Positions 1 through 12,773 are shown, numbered from the stretch's first letter. The stretch: 64,000 nt of DNA from Torymus aiolomorphi (GCA_036365515.1 CM070874.1:163698297-163762296); one strand, 5' to 3'. Numbers and translations: made by a program. Notes: a model not told the origin generated them from the sequence alone.

Positions 1-180
1 TAGTATAAGTGTTGCGTGAGTTTGTAAGCTACCGGACCTATGTACAGGTGTATTGTGCACCTCTATAGGATGCAGCTGGATCGGATATAGTTTGTTATAT
101 CCTGATACTAGCTGAATTATGTATCTTTTGTAACATTTCTGGTAAATAAATAAAAAAAAAAAATAATAATAATAACGACC
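1..180 (+). other. Possible 3' tail of a non-LTR retrotransposon
   Basis: The stretch ends in AATAAATA followed by an A-run and four TAA-type triplets (about 146-176), the kind of tail left by LINE insertions. No open frame remains upstream inside the window, so the family cannot be named. An A/T-rich microsatellite next to unrelated sequence would look the same. Confidence 0.3.
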
Positions 181-897
181 GTCTGTCTCTCTTATTGGCA
201 AAATAGAGTTATATCGTTTTCCCAAGATATTTGATGAAAAAAGTGGCTATATGGTCTTTCCGGGAGTTATTTTTAAAAAAAAAGTGGAGTCATGTGATTT
301 TCCCGGGAGTTCTTATAAAAAAATGGACGTGGTTATTCCGGGAAAATGTTAAAAAAATGGATTTAAAGCGTTTTTCCTTGTGTTGATTCAAGACGAAGAG
401 TGCACCTTTTTTATTTCTGTAACAATTATACGTCATAGAGGACTATTGAAAGATAAGAAATAAGGCATAAAACGGATTTTTCCGTGAAGCCACAGACATA
501 ATCATCAGGAATGATAGTCCGAATGTCTAAATTTTCTGAAGCCATGGTTAAGAAAGTTTTTATTTGCTTTGCAGCAGTGGAATAAAAACATTCGTGATTT
601 TTTTACTCAAAAAAGAATAACTTTTTATTCCTTTTATTTATTTTTTTATTTAGAGATGGATACCATCTCTGCAACAGCGAAAGTAGCAGATGCCCAAAAA
701 ACCAGCTCTCGACGCCGGGCCGAAAGAAAAAACAGTCGGTAATATCGACCGAGCTACCCAAAGCGGCCGAGAGAGGCACTACTATCGAGCGGGCCGAAAG
801 AAAAACTAACACTCAAACACAGCTAGCAGACGAAAACGCAATTTTATTAATTATTTAACAATTACAGAACGTACTTTCGGCCGGGGAGTAAGAAAAA
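181..897. repeat. Gene-free stretch with short degenerate repeats
   Basis: About 238-380 holds three degenerate units of 55-65 bases, each with a CCGGGAGTT- or CCGGGAAAA-type core followed by an A-run and GTGG or ATGG. The rest (400-897) shows no credible coding sequence. The segment 600-800 is GC-richer and contains two copies of GGGCCGAAAGAAAAA, which suggests an old repeat remnant. The minus-strand open frame across 603-812 has no recognisable domain. Confidence 0.35.
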
Positions 898-1027
898 TAG
901 TATACAATACTTGGACCGGAAATTGGATGCCCTGGGCGTGCGTCATGACAGCCTCGGCTTCGCCTCGGGCGTCATATCACGGACGCCCCGGAAATCCAAT
1001 GTCCGGCTCACGTATCGTAATATACTA
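898..1027. repeat. 130-bp imperfect palindrome (hairpin-forming)
   Basis: The left arm beginning TAGTATAC and the right arm ending ATATACTA pair through most of their length. Matched blocks include CCGGAAATTGGAT with ATCCAATGTCCGG and GGGCGTGCGT with the ACGGACGCCC region. The centre is GC-rich (around GCCTCGGCTTCGCCTCGGG). Either strand could fold into a long hairpin. This is the form of a small palindromic MITE or foldback unit. It abuts the inverted repeat that starts at 1028. Confidence 0.7.
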
Positions 1028-1365
1028 TTAAAACAAAAAATCATATAATGAAAATATTCTAACCTCATTCAGGGTTAACAATTGTAGAAATAATCATCTT
1101 TACTACAGTTATTACTGTAGAAAAAGTAGATAAACATAATTCTAAAGCTTTTTTACTGCGATGCTTATAACTGACATTAAATATGCATGCTCAAGAGGTT
1201 TTGAACATAACCCCAGCAATAAAAAAAAATTCATAATTACTTAGTACAGCAAAAAAAAATTTTTAATATAATTTTCATTTTTAAGTGTTTAAATGTTTAA
1301 ATAATTTATAGATTTTGGATCGAAAAAGTTAATTCAGCAACTAAAATTTGTCTAAGGTTTAACCT

Positions 1366-2840
<1,475 letters not shown>

Positions 2841-3084
2841 ATGCGTATAAATTATACAAAATAATTTTCAAAAACAACACAAAATTGCGCTTAAATTAAC
2901 ATTAAAAAGAAATTAAAAAAAAAGGAAAAATATTGCACGTGATATCACAGTCAAAACTTAAAAACTAGGTAATACTATATATCACAGTAAGTCAAGTCAC
3001 ACAGAGTGATATCACAGATGAAAATACTGAAAAGTAATACGAATAATATCATACATAAAATACTTGTAACATCTATCAAATACA
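2841..3084 (-). other. Probable continuation of the LINE 3' untranslated region
   Basis: PLE1 is flanked by the 12-base direct repeat CTATCAAATACA (3073-3084 and 5899-5910). Removing PLE1 therefore joins this stretch to the LINE fragment at 5911-6685, which runs on the minus strand. It has no open frame. On the minus strand it ends in CTAT/CTCT simple repeats near 2825, which could be the LINE's 3' tail. This assignment rests only on the flanking repeat. Confidence 0.4.
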
Positions 3085-3124
3085 TGATAGTAGTTAAGAT
3101 TCTAACGACAGCTGCATATTACTT

Positions 3125-3191
3125 GAGTAATGAATAATTGGCTTTGACGGTCCTGCTGTCCAAAGGAAGGGTAAGTCAAGGATGACGAAAT
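3125..3191 (+). repeat. PLE1 67-bp terminal inverted repeat, left copy
   Basis: It is the exact reverse complement of 5833-5899 over 67 bases, and pairing stops on both sides. The first ATG of the PLE1 coding region (3182) lies inside this copy. Penelope elements are known to have direct or inverted terminal repeats produced by their replication mode, so this is an expected although not universal feature. Confidence 0.9.
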
Positions 3192-5340
3192 ACGAAAAAA
3201 ATTTGGATAAAAAATTAGACATGCTATATTTAAACAAATATATGAAACCGTTAATCAAAAATACATACATAATAGAGAATAAAAGAAAGAATAATAGTAT
3301 GACTAACCAAGACACAGCACAGGTCAATATACTTGACAATAACACACGGTGCGATGAACTCTCGAACGTAGAGAATAGATGGATCGTTAACCTTTCTGAT
3401 GTTATACTACCGAAATATGTAATTAATGTGTTAAAGCTAGGCGAAAAATTTAACTTCAATGATAAGGTAGACAATAAGATTATCCTCGAAATGATTAAAA
3501 ATTTAGAATTATACTTAAACAAACATACTGACTTTAAACAATCAAATAAAATACGTAATCACTTTCTCTCAATTATAAGCAAATTCCAAAATAGAATCCT
3601 GTCCAATAATTCAACCTTTGAAAAACAACTTAAGATCGACATACAATTAACAAAAACATTCATTAAAAATAATAAAGACCTTCTTATTACTAAGGCCGAC
3701 AAGGGTAATGCAACGGTTATTATTAAAAAATCCGTATATTTGGAAAAAATGACTATGTTATTTAATGATGAAAAGTATTATGAGAAAATAAAAAAGAATC
3801 CGTTAGCAACATTAGAGAGAAAAACTAGATTACATATTAACAATTTAAATGATATGAATTTTCTGATGAATGGTAAAAAATTCCACGAGTAGCACAAAAA
3901 TGTAATGTGTCAAAAGGTTACGGCCTAGTCAAAATACATAAAGAAAACAATCCAGTCCGTCCGATTATCTCCGCAATAAATTCGCCTACTTATAACTTGG
4001 CTAAGAGTTTATCCAAATTCCTTTACGAACATCTGAAAAAACCGTTTTCACACATTAATAATAGTCTTCAATTAAAAGAAAAAATAGAAGGTACCATAAT
4101 TCCTGATGGGTTTGAAATTATTAGCTTAGATGTGATTAGTTTATTCACAAACGTACCGGAATATTTGATTTACGCGGCTATTGAGAAACGTTGGACTCAA
4201 CTTTTTAATCATACATATTTATCTTGCAGTGAATTCATAGAATCTATAAAATTTATTCTACAAAATAATTTTTTCCAGTTTAATGATCAATTTTATAGAC
4301 AAAAATTTGGTTCTGCTATGGGAAATCCTATCAGCCCAATTTTAGCGGATATTGTAATGCAAGATTTAGAAACGTACGCCCTAAGTAAACTTTGTTTTGA
4401 TAGTACCTTTTATTTTAGATATGTTGATGATATATTATTATGTGTACCAAAGAATTTAATAAATTATACACGAGAAGTTTTCAATAGTTATGATGAAAAT
4501 TTACAGTTCACAACCGAAAAGTCGATTTATAATAAAATTAGTTTTCTTGATATAGAAATTATTGTTAATAACAAGAACATAATAACAAACTGGTACAGAA
4601 AACCAACATTTTCCGGTAGGTTATTGAATTACAACTCACAACACCCACAAAAAAACAAAATTGCGATTATTTACTCACTAGTTGACAGAGCAATTAAACT
4701 TTCACATACTTTGTTTCATAATGTAAACTTAAATTTGATAAAACAGTTCCTAATCAAAAATGATTATCCAATATATTTGATAAACAAATACATAAAATTA
4801 AGACTTAGAAGCATGAATTACACTAATGAAAAAAGAATACAGCGTGAGAAAAAATTACACATAGTGATCCCTTATATAAATGAATTAAATCCGATTATCT
4901 CAAAATTTTTTAAAAAATATAATACTGAAGTGTTAAATAATACTGTAAATAAATGGAACTGTTTTATAAAATTGGGTAAAGACGTGAGTTCTAAAGATGA
5001 GAAAACCAATGTCGTTTATCGGATAGAATGTAATGAGTGTGCGGCTACATACGTAGGTCAAACAGAAAGACGATTATGTATTAGAGTTAAGGAACATAAG
5101 AAAAAATGCGAAAACAAAGATCGAGGTTCGGCAATTTACACTCATATAGAAGAAACTGAGCATAATTTTAATTTCAATAATGTAAAAGTATTACATACGG
5201 AACAGTTATTAGGGAAGCGCAAATTAGCCGAAATGTTGTTTATACATGCACAACCACAATATATTAATAATCAACAAGATACAAAGACACTTAGATTTGA
5301 ATATAAGACATTTATAAATAAAAATCACTTCTTACAATAG
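3182..5340 (+). pseudogene. PLE1 reverse transcriptase / GIY-YIG endonuclease, one frameshift
   Basis: Two frames make up one protein of about 715 residues: 3182-3892 (236 aa) and 3907-5340 (477 aa in the second frame). The second frame is open back to at least 3889, so a single indel near 3885-3892 breaks an otherwise continuous gene. The N-terminal part has TKADKGNATVII, typical of Penelope proteins just before the RT. RT motifs follow: GYGLVKIHK, ISLDVISLFTNVP, GSAMGNPISPILADI and the catalytic FRYVDDILLC. The C-terminus (about 5010-5110) has the GIY-YIG endonuclease, with VVYRIECNECAATYVGQT and the following R..VKEH. Expected role: reverse transcription primed from a nick made by its own endonuclease. 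The early decay implies this copy is inactive. It resembles the PLE2 protein but is clearly another family of the same clade. Confidence 0.88.
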
Positions 5341-5769
5341 AAATTCTCATGAAAGCACGATCAATATCATTGTACAGTATTAGGAAAGTATGAAAGTAAA
5401 GATATGACCACGCCCATTTGCCACTTTTGAATAACGAGTAGTATTAGCCCACCCCCCACCTGGGCTCTTTTACATATATTCGCCTAATACTTGCGAGACC
5501 GCGTAACACTTAGAACCACCCCGCGCGTTTGATCAAATGGTATTTACATATATGTGTAACGCACACATGCATTCTATGTAATATATAAAGCCCGAATGTT
5601 CATTATTGTAACAATTGACTGGTGATACTGAAGCGATCACCTACGTAACTTTAAGAGACTGCCTAGACTTTGTAAGTAAATCTTGTTCGTTAATCTTAGA
5701 TGCGATTACTATTGTTTAGTTTATAACTTTCATTAATGTGTATTTTATTATTTAAATTTGTACTAGTGT
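5341..5769 (+). other. PLE1 3' untranslated region
   Basis: No open frame. The stretch lies between the stop codon of the endonuclease domain and the ribozyme-like motif. It contains a GC-richer part at 5450-5530 and then AT-rich sequence. Nothing else is recognised in it. Confidence 0.6.
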
Positions 5770-5803
5770 CTTGAGAAGGAGTTTAAATAAAAACTCGAAA
5801 CGT
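5770..5803 (+). ncRNA. Hammerhead-ribozyme-like motif of PLE1 (degenerate core)
   Basis: The order is CTTGAGAAG, a 6-base stem arm GAGTTT, the loop AAATAA, the arm AAACTC, then GAAACGT. The same arrangement with a different but equally perfect stem (GTCAGG/CCTGAC) sits in PLE2 on the minus strand at 37915-37948, so the stem has changed in a compensatory way. Hammerhead ribozymes (CUGANGA core, stem II, GAAA) have been described in Penelope-like elements. The PLE1 core departs from CUGANGA at two positions, so self-cleavage is doubtful. Confidence 0.5.
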
Positions 5804-5832
5804 CGACGATTAATATATCATCGTGGGTTGTC

Positions 5833-5899
5833 ATTTCGTCATCCTTGACTTACCCTTCCTTTGGACAGCAGGACCGTCAAAGCCAATTATTCATTACTC
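5833..5899 (-). repeat. PLE1 67-bp terminal inverted repeat, right copy
   Basis: Exact reverse complement of 3125-3191. It lies directly downstream of the ribozyme-like motif and ends at the putative target-site duplication (5899-5910), consistent with being the 3' terminus of PLE1. Confidence 0.9.
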
Positions 5900-6070
5900 T
5901 ATCAAATACAGTTTAAAAATACAAGAAAATGCACATAAACGATTAAAAAATGCACAGTAATACATACTCTCTGAACGCACAGGCACTCTCTCCTATTCAT
6001 CCCTTAAATACATTCATACTTTAAAATCATGTATATGAGACGGAACAGGACACATATAAATAAAAGACGC

Positions 6071-6685
6071 TTAATCGAGGTCAGATAGGTGCCTCTTCAC
6101 TGCCATCTTGAACCTACTGACAATAAGAGATGGTAAATTCCGAATCTCGGAGGGTAGGGAGTTCCATAAATGCGCTTCCTGTACTTTGTAAGACCTAACC
6201 CGGTACGTTTTGCGCATCAGGGGGACTGCAAGTTCTTTTATCACCCCCTGACAGCACCTCTGGGTACATGTCTAGTAAAGAGACCTAGTAGACAGTCCGG
6301 GACATTCATACGCACGATTTTGTACATTAGTACAGCCATGAAGTAGTGTCTCCTCGAATCTATGCGTAGCCAATCCAAAGAGGTTCTGTGAGGCGTGATG
6401 TGATCGTCCCTCCTAAGACCCACCACATATCGCACATAGGAATTCTGCAGGACCTGCAGGCGGTTACGCAACTCCTGAGATGCGTCCAACATCACAATTG
6501 AACAATAGTCTAGATGAGGAAAAAGCAGTGCCTCGACCAGTCGTTTCCGGAGAGATTCGGAGGTTTAATTCCTAAAGAATCTAAGATGGTACAACGTTCA
6601 ATTGAATATTTTAGTTACGATGTCTACGTGATTCTTCCAAGTCATTTTAGAATCAAGAACCACTCCGAGACTCTCGACAGAACAG
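6071..6685 (-). pseudogene. LINE (Jockey/CR1/R1-type) ORF2 C-terminal remnant
   Basis: On the minus strand the frame near 6650-6500 reads LGVVLDSKMTWKNHVD and then LLFPHLDYCSIV. Next come LQVLQNSYVRYVVGLRRDDH and LRIDSRRHYFMAVLMYK (6495-6241). After one frameshift near 6240 it continues with HLWNSLPSEIRNLPSL and ends in HLSDLD at 6071. This is the characteristic C-terminal region that follows the reverse transcriptase in insect LINE ORF2 proteins. Two in-frame stops (about 6560-6620) and the frameshift show it is dead. The RT and endonuclease parts are missing; the fragment stops where GA-rich repeats begin. PLE1 sits in its 3' untranslated region. Confidence 0.85.
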
Positions 6686-6800
6686 AAGAGAAAGAGAGAG
6701 AGAATGTCGAGGGAAAATGGTGAGAGAGAGCTCACTATCTTTCACTTTCTCTCTTCTCAATTCTTTATTCCTCCCACTCGATCTTCCACTACCTCTCTCT
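6686..6800. repeat. GA/CT low-complexity stretch at the inner end of the right inverted repeat
   Basis: Purine-rich then pyrimidine-rich tracts, mirroring the inner part of the left arm (1366-1465) in reverse complement, including TTTCACTTTCTCTCTTCTCAA. It marks where the LINE fragment ends. Confidence 0.7.
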
Positions 6801-7146
6801 TTCTCTCTCTAATTGAGATTAAACCTAATACCGATTTCAGTTACTGAATTCACTTTTACGATCCAAAATCTATAAATTACTTTAAACACTTAAAAATGAA
6901 AATTATATTTAAAATTTTTTTTTGCTATACTATGAAATTATGAATTTTTTTTATTGTTGGAGTTATGTTCAAAGCCTCTTGAGTAGGCACATTTAATGTA
7001 AGTTATAAGCATCACAGTAGAAAAGCTTTAGAACTATATTTATCTACTTTTTCTTCGGTAAAACTGTAGTAAAGATGATTATTTCGACAATTGTTAACCC
7101 AGAATAAGGTTTGAATATTTTCATTATATGATTTTTTATTTTAAGA
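6720..7146 (-). repeat. Right arm of the long inverted repeat (partner 1028-1465)
   Basis: This arm matches the reverse complement of 1028-1465 nearly end to end. Differences are scattered substitutions and short indels, so the two arms are old. It holds no gene. Confidence 0.65.
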
Positions 7147-7587
7147 TCATTCTTTAACATACTTTTACATTTAAGTACAAAAAATTTCTGGATCAAGCCA
7201 TTGAAGTTATAAAAATGGAAATGCAGTCCATTAAGATTATAAATGCTCTCAGTTGCGGTATTGTATTCAGCGATGCCAAATCTATCAAAAATGATTAAAA
7301 ACGCTCACGTACTAGTACAGAATCTTTTTTGGCAAGAGACAAAACACATTTTTGCCGAAATTTGACACATTCTCATCCTGTTTTTGAGGTTAGGAATAAA
7401 TATAACTCTTTTTCCTTATTTTTCCTGTATTCTTTACGCCTTTACCTTGAATCTCCAACAAGTTTCATCACGCTAGGTTATTTCGTTCAAAAGTTATGTG
7501 ATTTTAACACAAGAAAAGACAAAATTGGACACTGTGCGCCGTATAGACGCATGTCTGTGTGTGCGCGGACAAGCGTGCGCGCCAGCC
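7147..7587. other. AT-rich stretch without recognisable genes
   Basis: I find no coding signal, RNA gene or clear repeat. The open frame across 7329-7646 is short, has no domain and runs across a repeat boundary candidate. Confidence 0.5.
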
Positions 7588-8118
7588 CACACTGGGGCCG
7601 AAAAGTTCAAAACCACCTAGAGGTCATAATTCTCAACCGAATTTGAAAATTCAAAAACAGGAACTTTTGTGACAAAATACCAAAGACCGCTACGAAGCCT
7701 AATTTTGAAAATATGAACCTATAAACCTAATTTATAACCTATAACCCCAAAATTTACACTTGTGATTCCCAAAAATGCTATAAAACTTCAATTTATAAGT
7801 CCTTGACACATGCTCTCTTAACCTTGATTCATAAAATTGGTCTACAGATTAGGTCTTGGGCCATTCTGTTAGAAATAGTATATATTTTTAGGATATACAT
7901 TGTATGTGGTTTAAATAACATTTTTCTCTTTTTTATAGCTGATTTTGGTCTCAGAAGCCACTAGGTGTAAGACCCCCTTAAGACTTATGAGGTTAGGGCT
8001 TATAGGTTTAGAGTTTATGAGTGCATGGCTTACTGGATCAAAGGTCAAGAGTTCACGAGTAAAGGGCTTACAAATTAAAGGTTTATCGTATTTTTGAGAT
8101 TTGCATGGCCCCAGTGTG
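7588..8118. repeat. Candidate small DNA element with 12-bp inverted ends
   Basis: CACACTGGGGCC at 7588-7599 recurs inverted at 8107-8118. The interior (about 530 bases) has repeated GGTTATAGGTTTAGG-like phrases and no gene. Pairing does not extend past 12 bases and no target duplication was found, so this may be chance or a very old non-autonomous element. Confidence 0.3.
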
Positions 8119-8601
8119 CAGCGGCGCTCCCGCTCTCTCTCCCCTCACCATGCATGCGTCTCACGCGCGCGTGAAATCTAACCTGAGATTCCGCACTTTC
8201 AATTAACGTTTCTCACGAACGAGACCGCTGGACTTTCTCAGATTTGAATGTCTTGTTCTAATAGATGTCATTAATAACATATCGGTTTTAAACAAAATTG
8301 GTAAGAAAACTCTTCCAGTTACAAACAAAAACGTTCATTTCGCGCGGGCCTTCCCATAAGGCGCTGTGTTAAAATGCGCGACTTCGATATTTAATATCTC
8401 GAGAACTGAACCGCTGAGTATTTTCATATAGTATCTTATAAACAATAGTATTATCAACACCTGGTAAAAATTGAGAGAAATGAGATAGCAATTGCGCTAC
8501 TTGCTAAACTGTCGGTTCATGACCGTTTTACTTACAAACTCATATAAATTAGGAAATAATTTTTTCACACATGTTTTGATGAATTAAAATGTTGAATAAT
8601 A
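8119..8601. other. No gene seen
   Basis: Mixed-composition stretch with a GC-rich start (8120-8175, CTCTCTCTCCCC and GCGCGCG runs) that passes into AT-rich DNA. No open frame or structure worth naming. Confidence 0.4.
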
Positions 8602-9195
8602 CCATTATAACATCGAATATTGAAACAATATTACCACAATGTATCTTTGTTATTATCGCTATTTTTTAAGGCAATATTGCAAACCGATGATTTTCGTTTC
8701 TTCATTGCAAATATTTTAGTTCGAATTTTTCATTTTAACATTGTAACCATATTGCTACTATGTTATATGCAATATTGCTGCAAGTTTATAAAATATTGTA
8801 GAAAGTTCAATTTTATAAAAATTGAAAAAGACATCTATGCGTACAAGGATTGCCACTTTGGAGCCTATCATCCGGATGGTACTTCCTGAAGGGATATTTT
8901 TACTGGTGTAAGTCTGGTTTTTTTAATTAAAAAAAAAAAATTAATTTTCGCCAATATAGTATTATATAACCTTGCAGCAATATCGCACATAATATTGTAG
9001 CAATATTATAACAATATGAAAATGAAAAATTAGAAGTACAAAATTTGCAATGGAGAAACGGAAATCGTGGGTTTGCAACAATATTGTCTCAGGATCGCAT
9101 ACATATTTATTAACCTTGATGGAATATTCGCGTAAATGTCGAAAATGTCAAGGCAACATTGAGGCAATATTGTTCCAATATTAAATGTTATATGG
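8602..9195. repeat. Candidate MITE with about 40-bp inverted ends and recurrent CAATATTG motifs
   Basis: The left end CCATTATAACATCGAATATT and the reverse complement of the right end CCCATATAACATTTAATATT match over about 40 bases at roughly 80%. The motif CAATATTG or GCAATATTGC recurs many times inside on both strands. A weak 89-codon open frame at 8620-8889 has no domain and looks incidental. A non-autonomous DNA transposon is the simplest reading. Confidence 0.45.
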
Positions 9196-10021
9196 GTAGG
9201 TACTTATTGTTTCGTGATCACTGCATTGACTCGCGAGTCCTTACAGAACTATCTTAACAAAAAAGTGAAAGAACGACTGAATCGTTCAAAATTTCTTATA
9301 ACTATAATAAACAAGACAATTAATCGAAAATAATAAAAAAATTTATGTTATGAATTGATGGATTTTGAAAATATTAGTGTCCAGCACTAAAATTTAATAA
9401 ATTTTTTGGGTAGATTCATACCTCTACATGAAAAATATACGGCTGAAAAATCAATCTAAGCGCGATAACTTTTAAGAAAGCTATTACCTAAAACGAATGA
9501 ATTCAATTTCTTTTTGAAACTTTAAGCAAAATTAGTTGAGATAATAATAAGTATAACTTACAAATTTGAAAGCGATTTACCGTTTACTGAGATATACTCG
9601 TTCAAACATAATTAGCATTGCGGTTAATAGCGTTGACAAAAAAAACATCGTTAATATCATATAAAATCCATCGCTGTGAATTCATTAGATTCGAGAAAAC
9701 ATTGAAAATTGAAGTAAAACTAATTCAAATATTGAAAAATCAGATATTTTAATCAAAAAAGATTTACCGTTAATTTCAAGAGTTATAATCATTCAAAGTT
9801 TGAGGTTAGCTGAAATTTTGAAATTATTGTTATTTTATTTTCGAATAAATAGCTGCAACGGTTGTATTTTGACCAATTATTGTTTGCTACTACTACTTAA
9901 TAATAATAAATATACGCATAAACATTTTTTTAGATAATAAAGTTTGTTACACATTGATACCATGTTGGTCAATCGTCGAACATTCATGTTTTGACTAACG
10001 TAATTGGAAGATAACTACTTT
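9196..10021. other. AT-rich stretch without recognisable genes
   Basis: About 800 bases, strongly AT-rich, with no open frame over 60 codons, no RNA gene and no clear repeat. Confidence 0.5.
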
Positions 10022-10710
10022 AACGTAATGCTGCGAGGTGGCAACATCCACAATTTAGTGATTTTTAAGAAAAAAAATACTCATGTGAATCATATGGTGA
10101 GGCGCTGTGCTGCTCTAGACATTTTGAAGAAGCCGAAAGACTCATTTAAGCACAAGAACTCTTTACGTAACGATCCGAGGCGGTTGTGTACGCGATATCT
10201 TGATTTCTAATCAAAAAACGACTTTGTTTAAAGGGGTAATGTGTTACAAGACACCTGAGCTGAATGTGAGGTTGAAAGAATATTCTAAGCCCGAAAATTA
10301 TTTACACAAAGCTCCACGACGGGCAAGTACTTGCATTATCGATATTTTATTGAAAAATACCCTTATGTTCAGAAAGATAACGCATTACAAGCCACCTGAG
10401 CTGTTTGCGAGACTGCAGAAAAATACATGTAAGCGCGAGAACTTCTGTCGTAATGTTGCAAGGCGGCATCGTCCGCAATTTTTCTATTTTTTTCTTTATC
10501 AAAAAATACGCTTATGTACCTATCCTAGGGTGAGGCGCTGCGCCACTCTATAAATTTTGCAAAGATGAAAAAATTAATTTAGCGAAAGAACTTAATGCTT
10601 TGATGGTATTGTCGCTGTATGGATGTACAGCTGTTTGCGAGTTTGAAAATAGAAATAGAACTGTTGATGAAACGCTCCGAATAGGCGACGCTGGTTGCTT
10701 CCTAGTCTTT
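10022..10710 (+). repeat. Degenerate tandem repeat, units of about 140-150 bp
   Basis: Four to five diverged units share the order GAGGCGG, then a TTATC/TAATCAAAAAA block, then a CCTGAGCTG block, then AAGCGCGAGAACTT-like sequence. Examples of the last block lie near 10150, 10430 and 10585. A related partial unit lies at about 11835-11960 (GAAGCACGAGAACTACAT, then CTACGAGGCGG). The open frames of 68 and 117 codons here follow the repeat and are not supported as genes. Confidence 0.45.
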
Positions 10711-12077
10711 TATTAGGAAATACCCTGGTGCGACGCCCGAAGTATGACGCGCTTCGCCGTTACATGACTATTAGCGAGATTTAAAAAACAATTTCAACTA
10801 AAGAATTTTTCATGTAACGCTCTAAAATAGCAGTGTCGTCGATTCCTCGATATTCTTTTAAAAACTATAAAAATCAAAGCGCGTTTCGCGTAATCTTTTA
10901 AGCTGTTAGACTTATATGAGTATAATTTTTTATTATGCTTCAATTATGAATACTTAAAATGATAGGATAATCAGATAATTTTTTAGAACGAAATAATACT
11001 TTTCAATACTAGTGCTATAAAAATGATTCTGACACGAGTGTGATTGTCGCCCTTGCTTCGTTCGGACGACAAACTCATACTCGTACAAGAATAATAGTCA
11101 TCGCACTAGCAGTAAAAAGAAGCATTACATACTTTATGTTAATTTATTGATTCAGTTTTAAATACTTAAGCATACAAATATTCAAATTAAAAACAGAAGG
11201 TAAAAGATCCAAAAGATGGACACTTTGAAAAGTTGAAGCAATAGATGGACAGTGACAAAAATCATATATAAAATTCAAAAATGTCAAAACATTTTGTTTT
11301 CTAATTTCTTTTTTGTATGAACTCTTTTTTTAAGCTAATTTGAAGTCGATTTATGGTTTACACACAGAAAAAATTAAGAGAATCAAATATTGAGGTTATG
11401 ATGAGAGCCCATGTTGCTGTCCATCTGTACCTTCCATATGAATTTAGTGGTAGCAGTAGTTGGACAATTTAAACTACATCTAATTTCGCTGTCCAACTAT
11501 TCCTACCAAAATTGTCCGACTACTGCTGCAAAGAAAAAAATCACTTGTCCATCTTCTCCGACAATTGAGTCATTACTTAAAGCCTATTTAAATTTTGTAT
11601 TTTAATCATTTATTAACAATATTTTGTATTATTTGTTACAAAAATGTAACGAATTCGCTACATTCGTACAAGATCTGTTACAAAAATGTTACAAAAATGT
11701 ATTTCGCTCATACATATATCGAAATTTTTACCCAACCCAATGGTTTTCACTGAGAAAAAAATCATTGAAAATTTTTAGTCATGAGTGTCCATCATTTGGG
11801 TCTTTTACCTTACATATGATTGTTTGAGAGTAGGGAACGCGAAAACTTGCGAAGATGAAAGAATAAATGAAGCACGAGAACTACATACATAAAGCTACGA
11901 GGCGGTAGCGTACGTGATTCTTTGATTATTTATCAGAAAATAACCTCGCATTTCAAATAGTGAGCATATTGTTGCTGTAGAAATTTTTGCCAAAGCTGTC
12001 TATGTAAGGATCCGAAGCTGTTGTGTTGCCGTTACTAAAATTAAGACCCTTAATGTGTTCTTCTCGTTACTGCACTA
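10711..12077. other. AT-rich stretch with small hairpins, no gene
   Basis: Two short inverted structures are visible. One is at about 11037-11092 (ACGAGT...GATTGTCG against CGACAAACTCATACTCGT around a GC-richer loop). The other is at about 11453-11532 (GCAGTAGTTGGACAATT against AATTGTCCGACTACTGC). Open frames of 64-67 codons lack any domain. Confidence 0.45.
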
Positions 12078-12773
12078 CTTAAGGTAGTTCACCCGGTCGA
12101 AACAGCAGTTTTAGTTTTTGTATTGTTTAAATAATGTTTTGTTAAGTTGATAATCCAAGAGAAAGTACATGTAACAAATATATACTAGAAGGAACATAAG
12201 ACAATTTTTTCAGACAAATTCAGGCAATAATCACTATGCTATTGTTACAATTAAAGACAAAAACTTCAATAAGTTTCTCTAACTTTTTTATTTTTTATCC
12301 GATCTTAACCACATAAAGCTTATTTTGCTCGTTAAGAAATCAGGGGGAGTATCGGTGGGAAAATTTATGATGCGCGCTACCAGTACGGCGCAATATCAAT
12401 TTGTTTAAGAAAAGCAAGTCAAGTTTTAGAGTGTTTAAGATGAGCAAATTGATATTGCGCCGTACTGGTAACTCGTATCATAAATTTTCCCACCGATACT
12501 CCCCCTGAAATTTCTTAACGAACAAAATAAGCTTTATTTCGTTAAGATCGGATAAAAAATAAAACAATTAGAGAAACTTATTGAAGTTTTTGTCTTTAAT
12601 TGTAACAATAGCATAGTGACTATTGCCTGAATTTGTCTGAAAAAAATTGTTTTATGTTCCTTCTAGCATATATTTGTTACATGTACTTACTCTTGGATTA
12701 TCAACTTAATAAAACATTATTTAAATAATATAAAAACTAGAACTTCTGTTTCGACCGGGTGAACTACTTTAAG
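12078..12773. mobile_element. Palindromic MITE-like element, two arms of about 325 bp
   Basis: Left arm 12078-12405 and right arm 12440-12773 are inverted copies at over 90% by eye, separated by a loop of about 35-40 bases. The ends read TTAA then GGTAGTTCACCCGG on the left and, in reverse complement, TTAA then AGTAGTTCACCCGG on the right. TTAA on both sides would fit the target preference of piggyBac-type elements. There is no coding sequence, so it would have to move in trans. The arms could form a very long hairpin RNA if transcribed. Confidence 0.75.

Larger units (their letters stand above)
3085..5898 (+). mobile_element. Penelope-like retroelement PLE1, nearly full length
   Basis: The element carries a reverse transcriptase joined to a C-terminal GIY-YIG endonuclease, the defining layout of Penelope-like elements, which insert by target-primed reverse transcription. 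A perfect 67-base inverted repeat lies near its ends (3125-3191 and 5833-5899). The 12-base direct repeat CTATCAAATACA at 3073-3084 and 5899-5910 looks like a target-site duplication. A ribozyme-like motif sits between the coding region and the 3' repeat. It was inserted into the 3' region of a LINE. One frameshift breaks the coding region. Confidence 0.85.
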
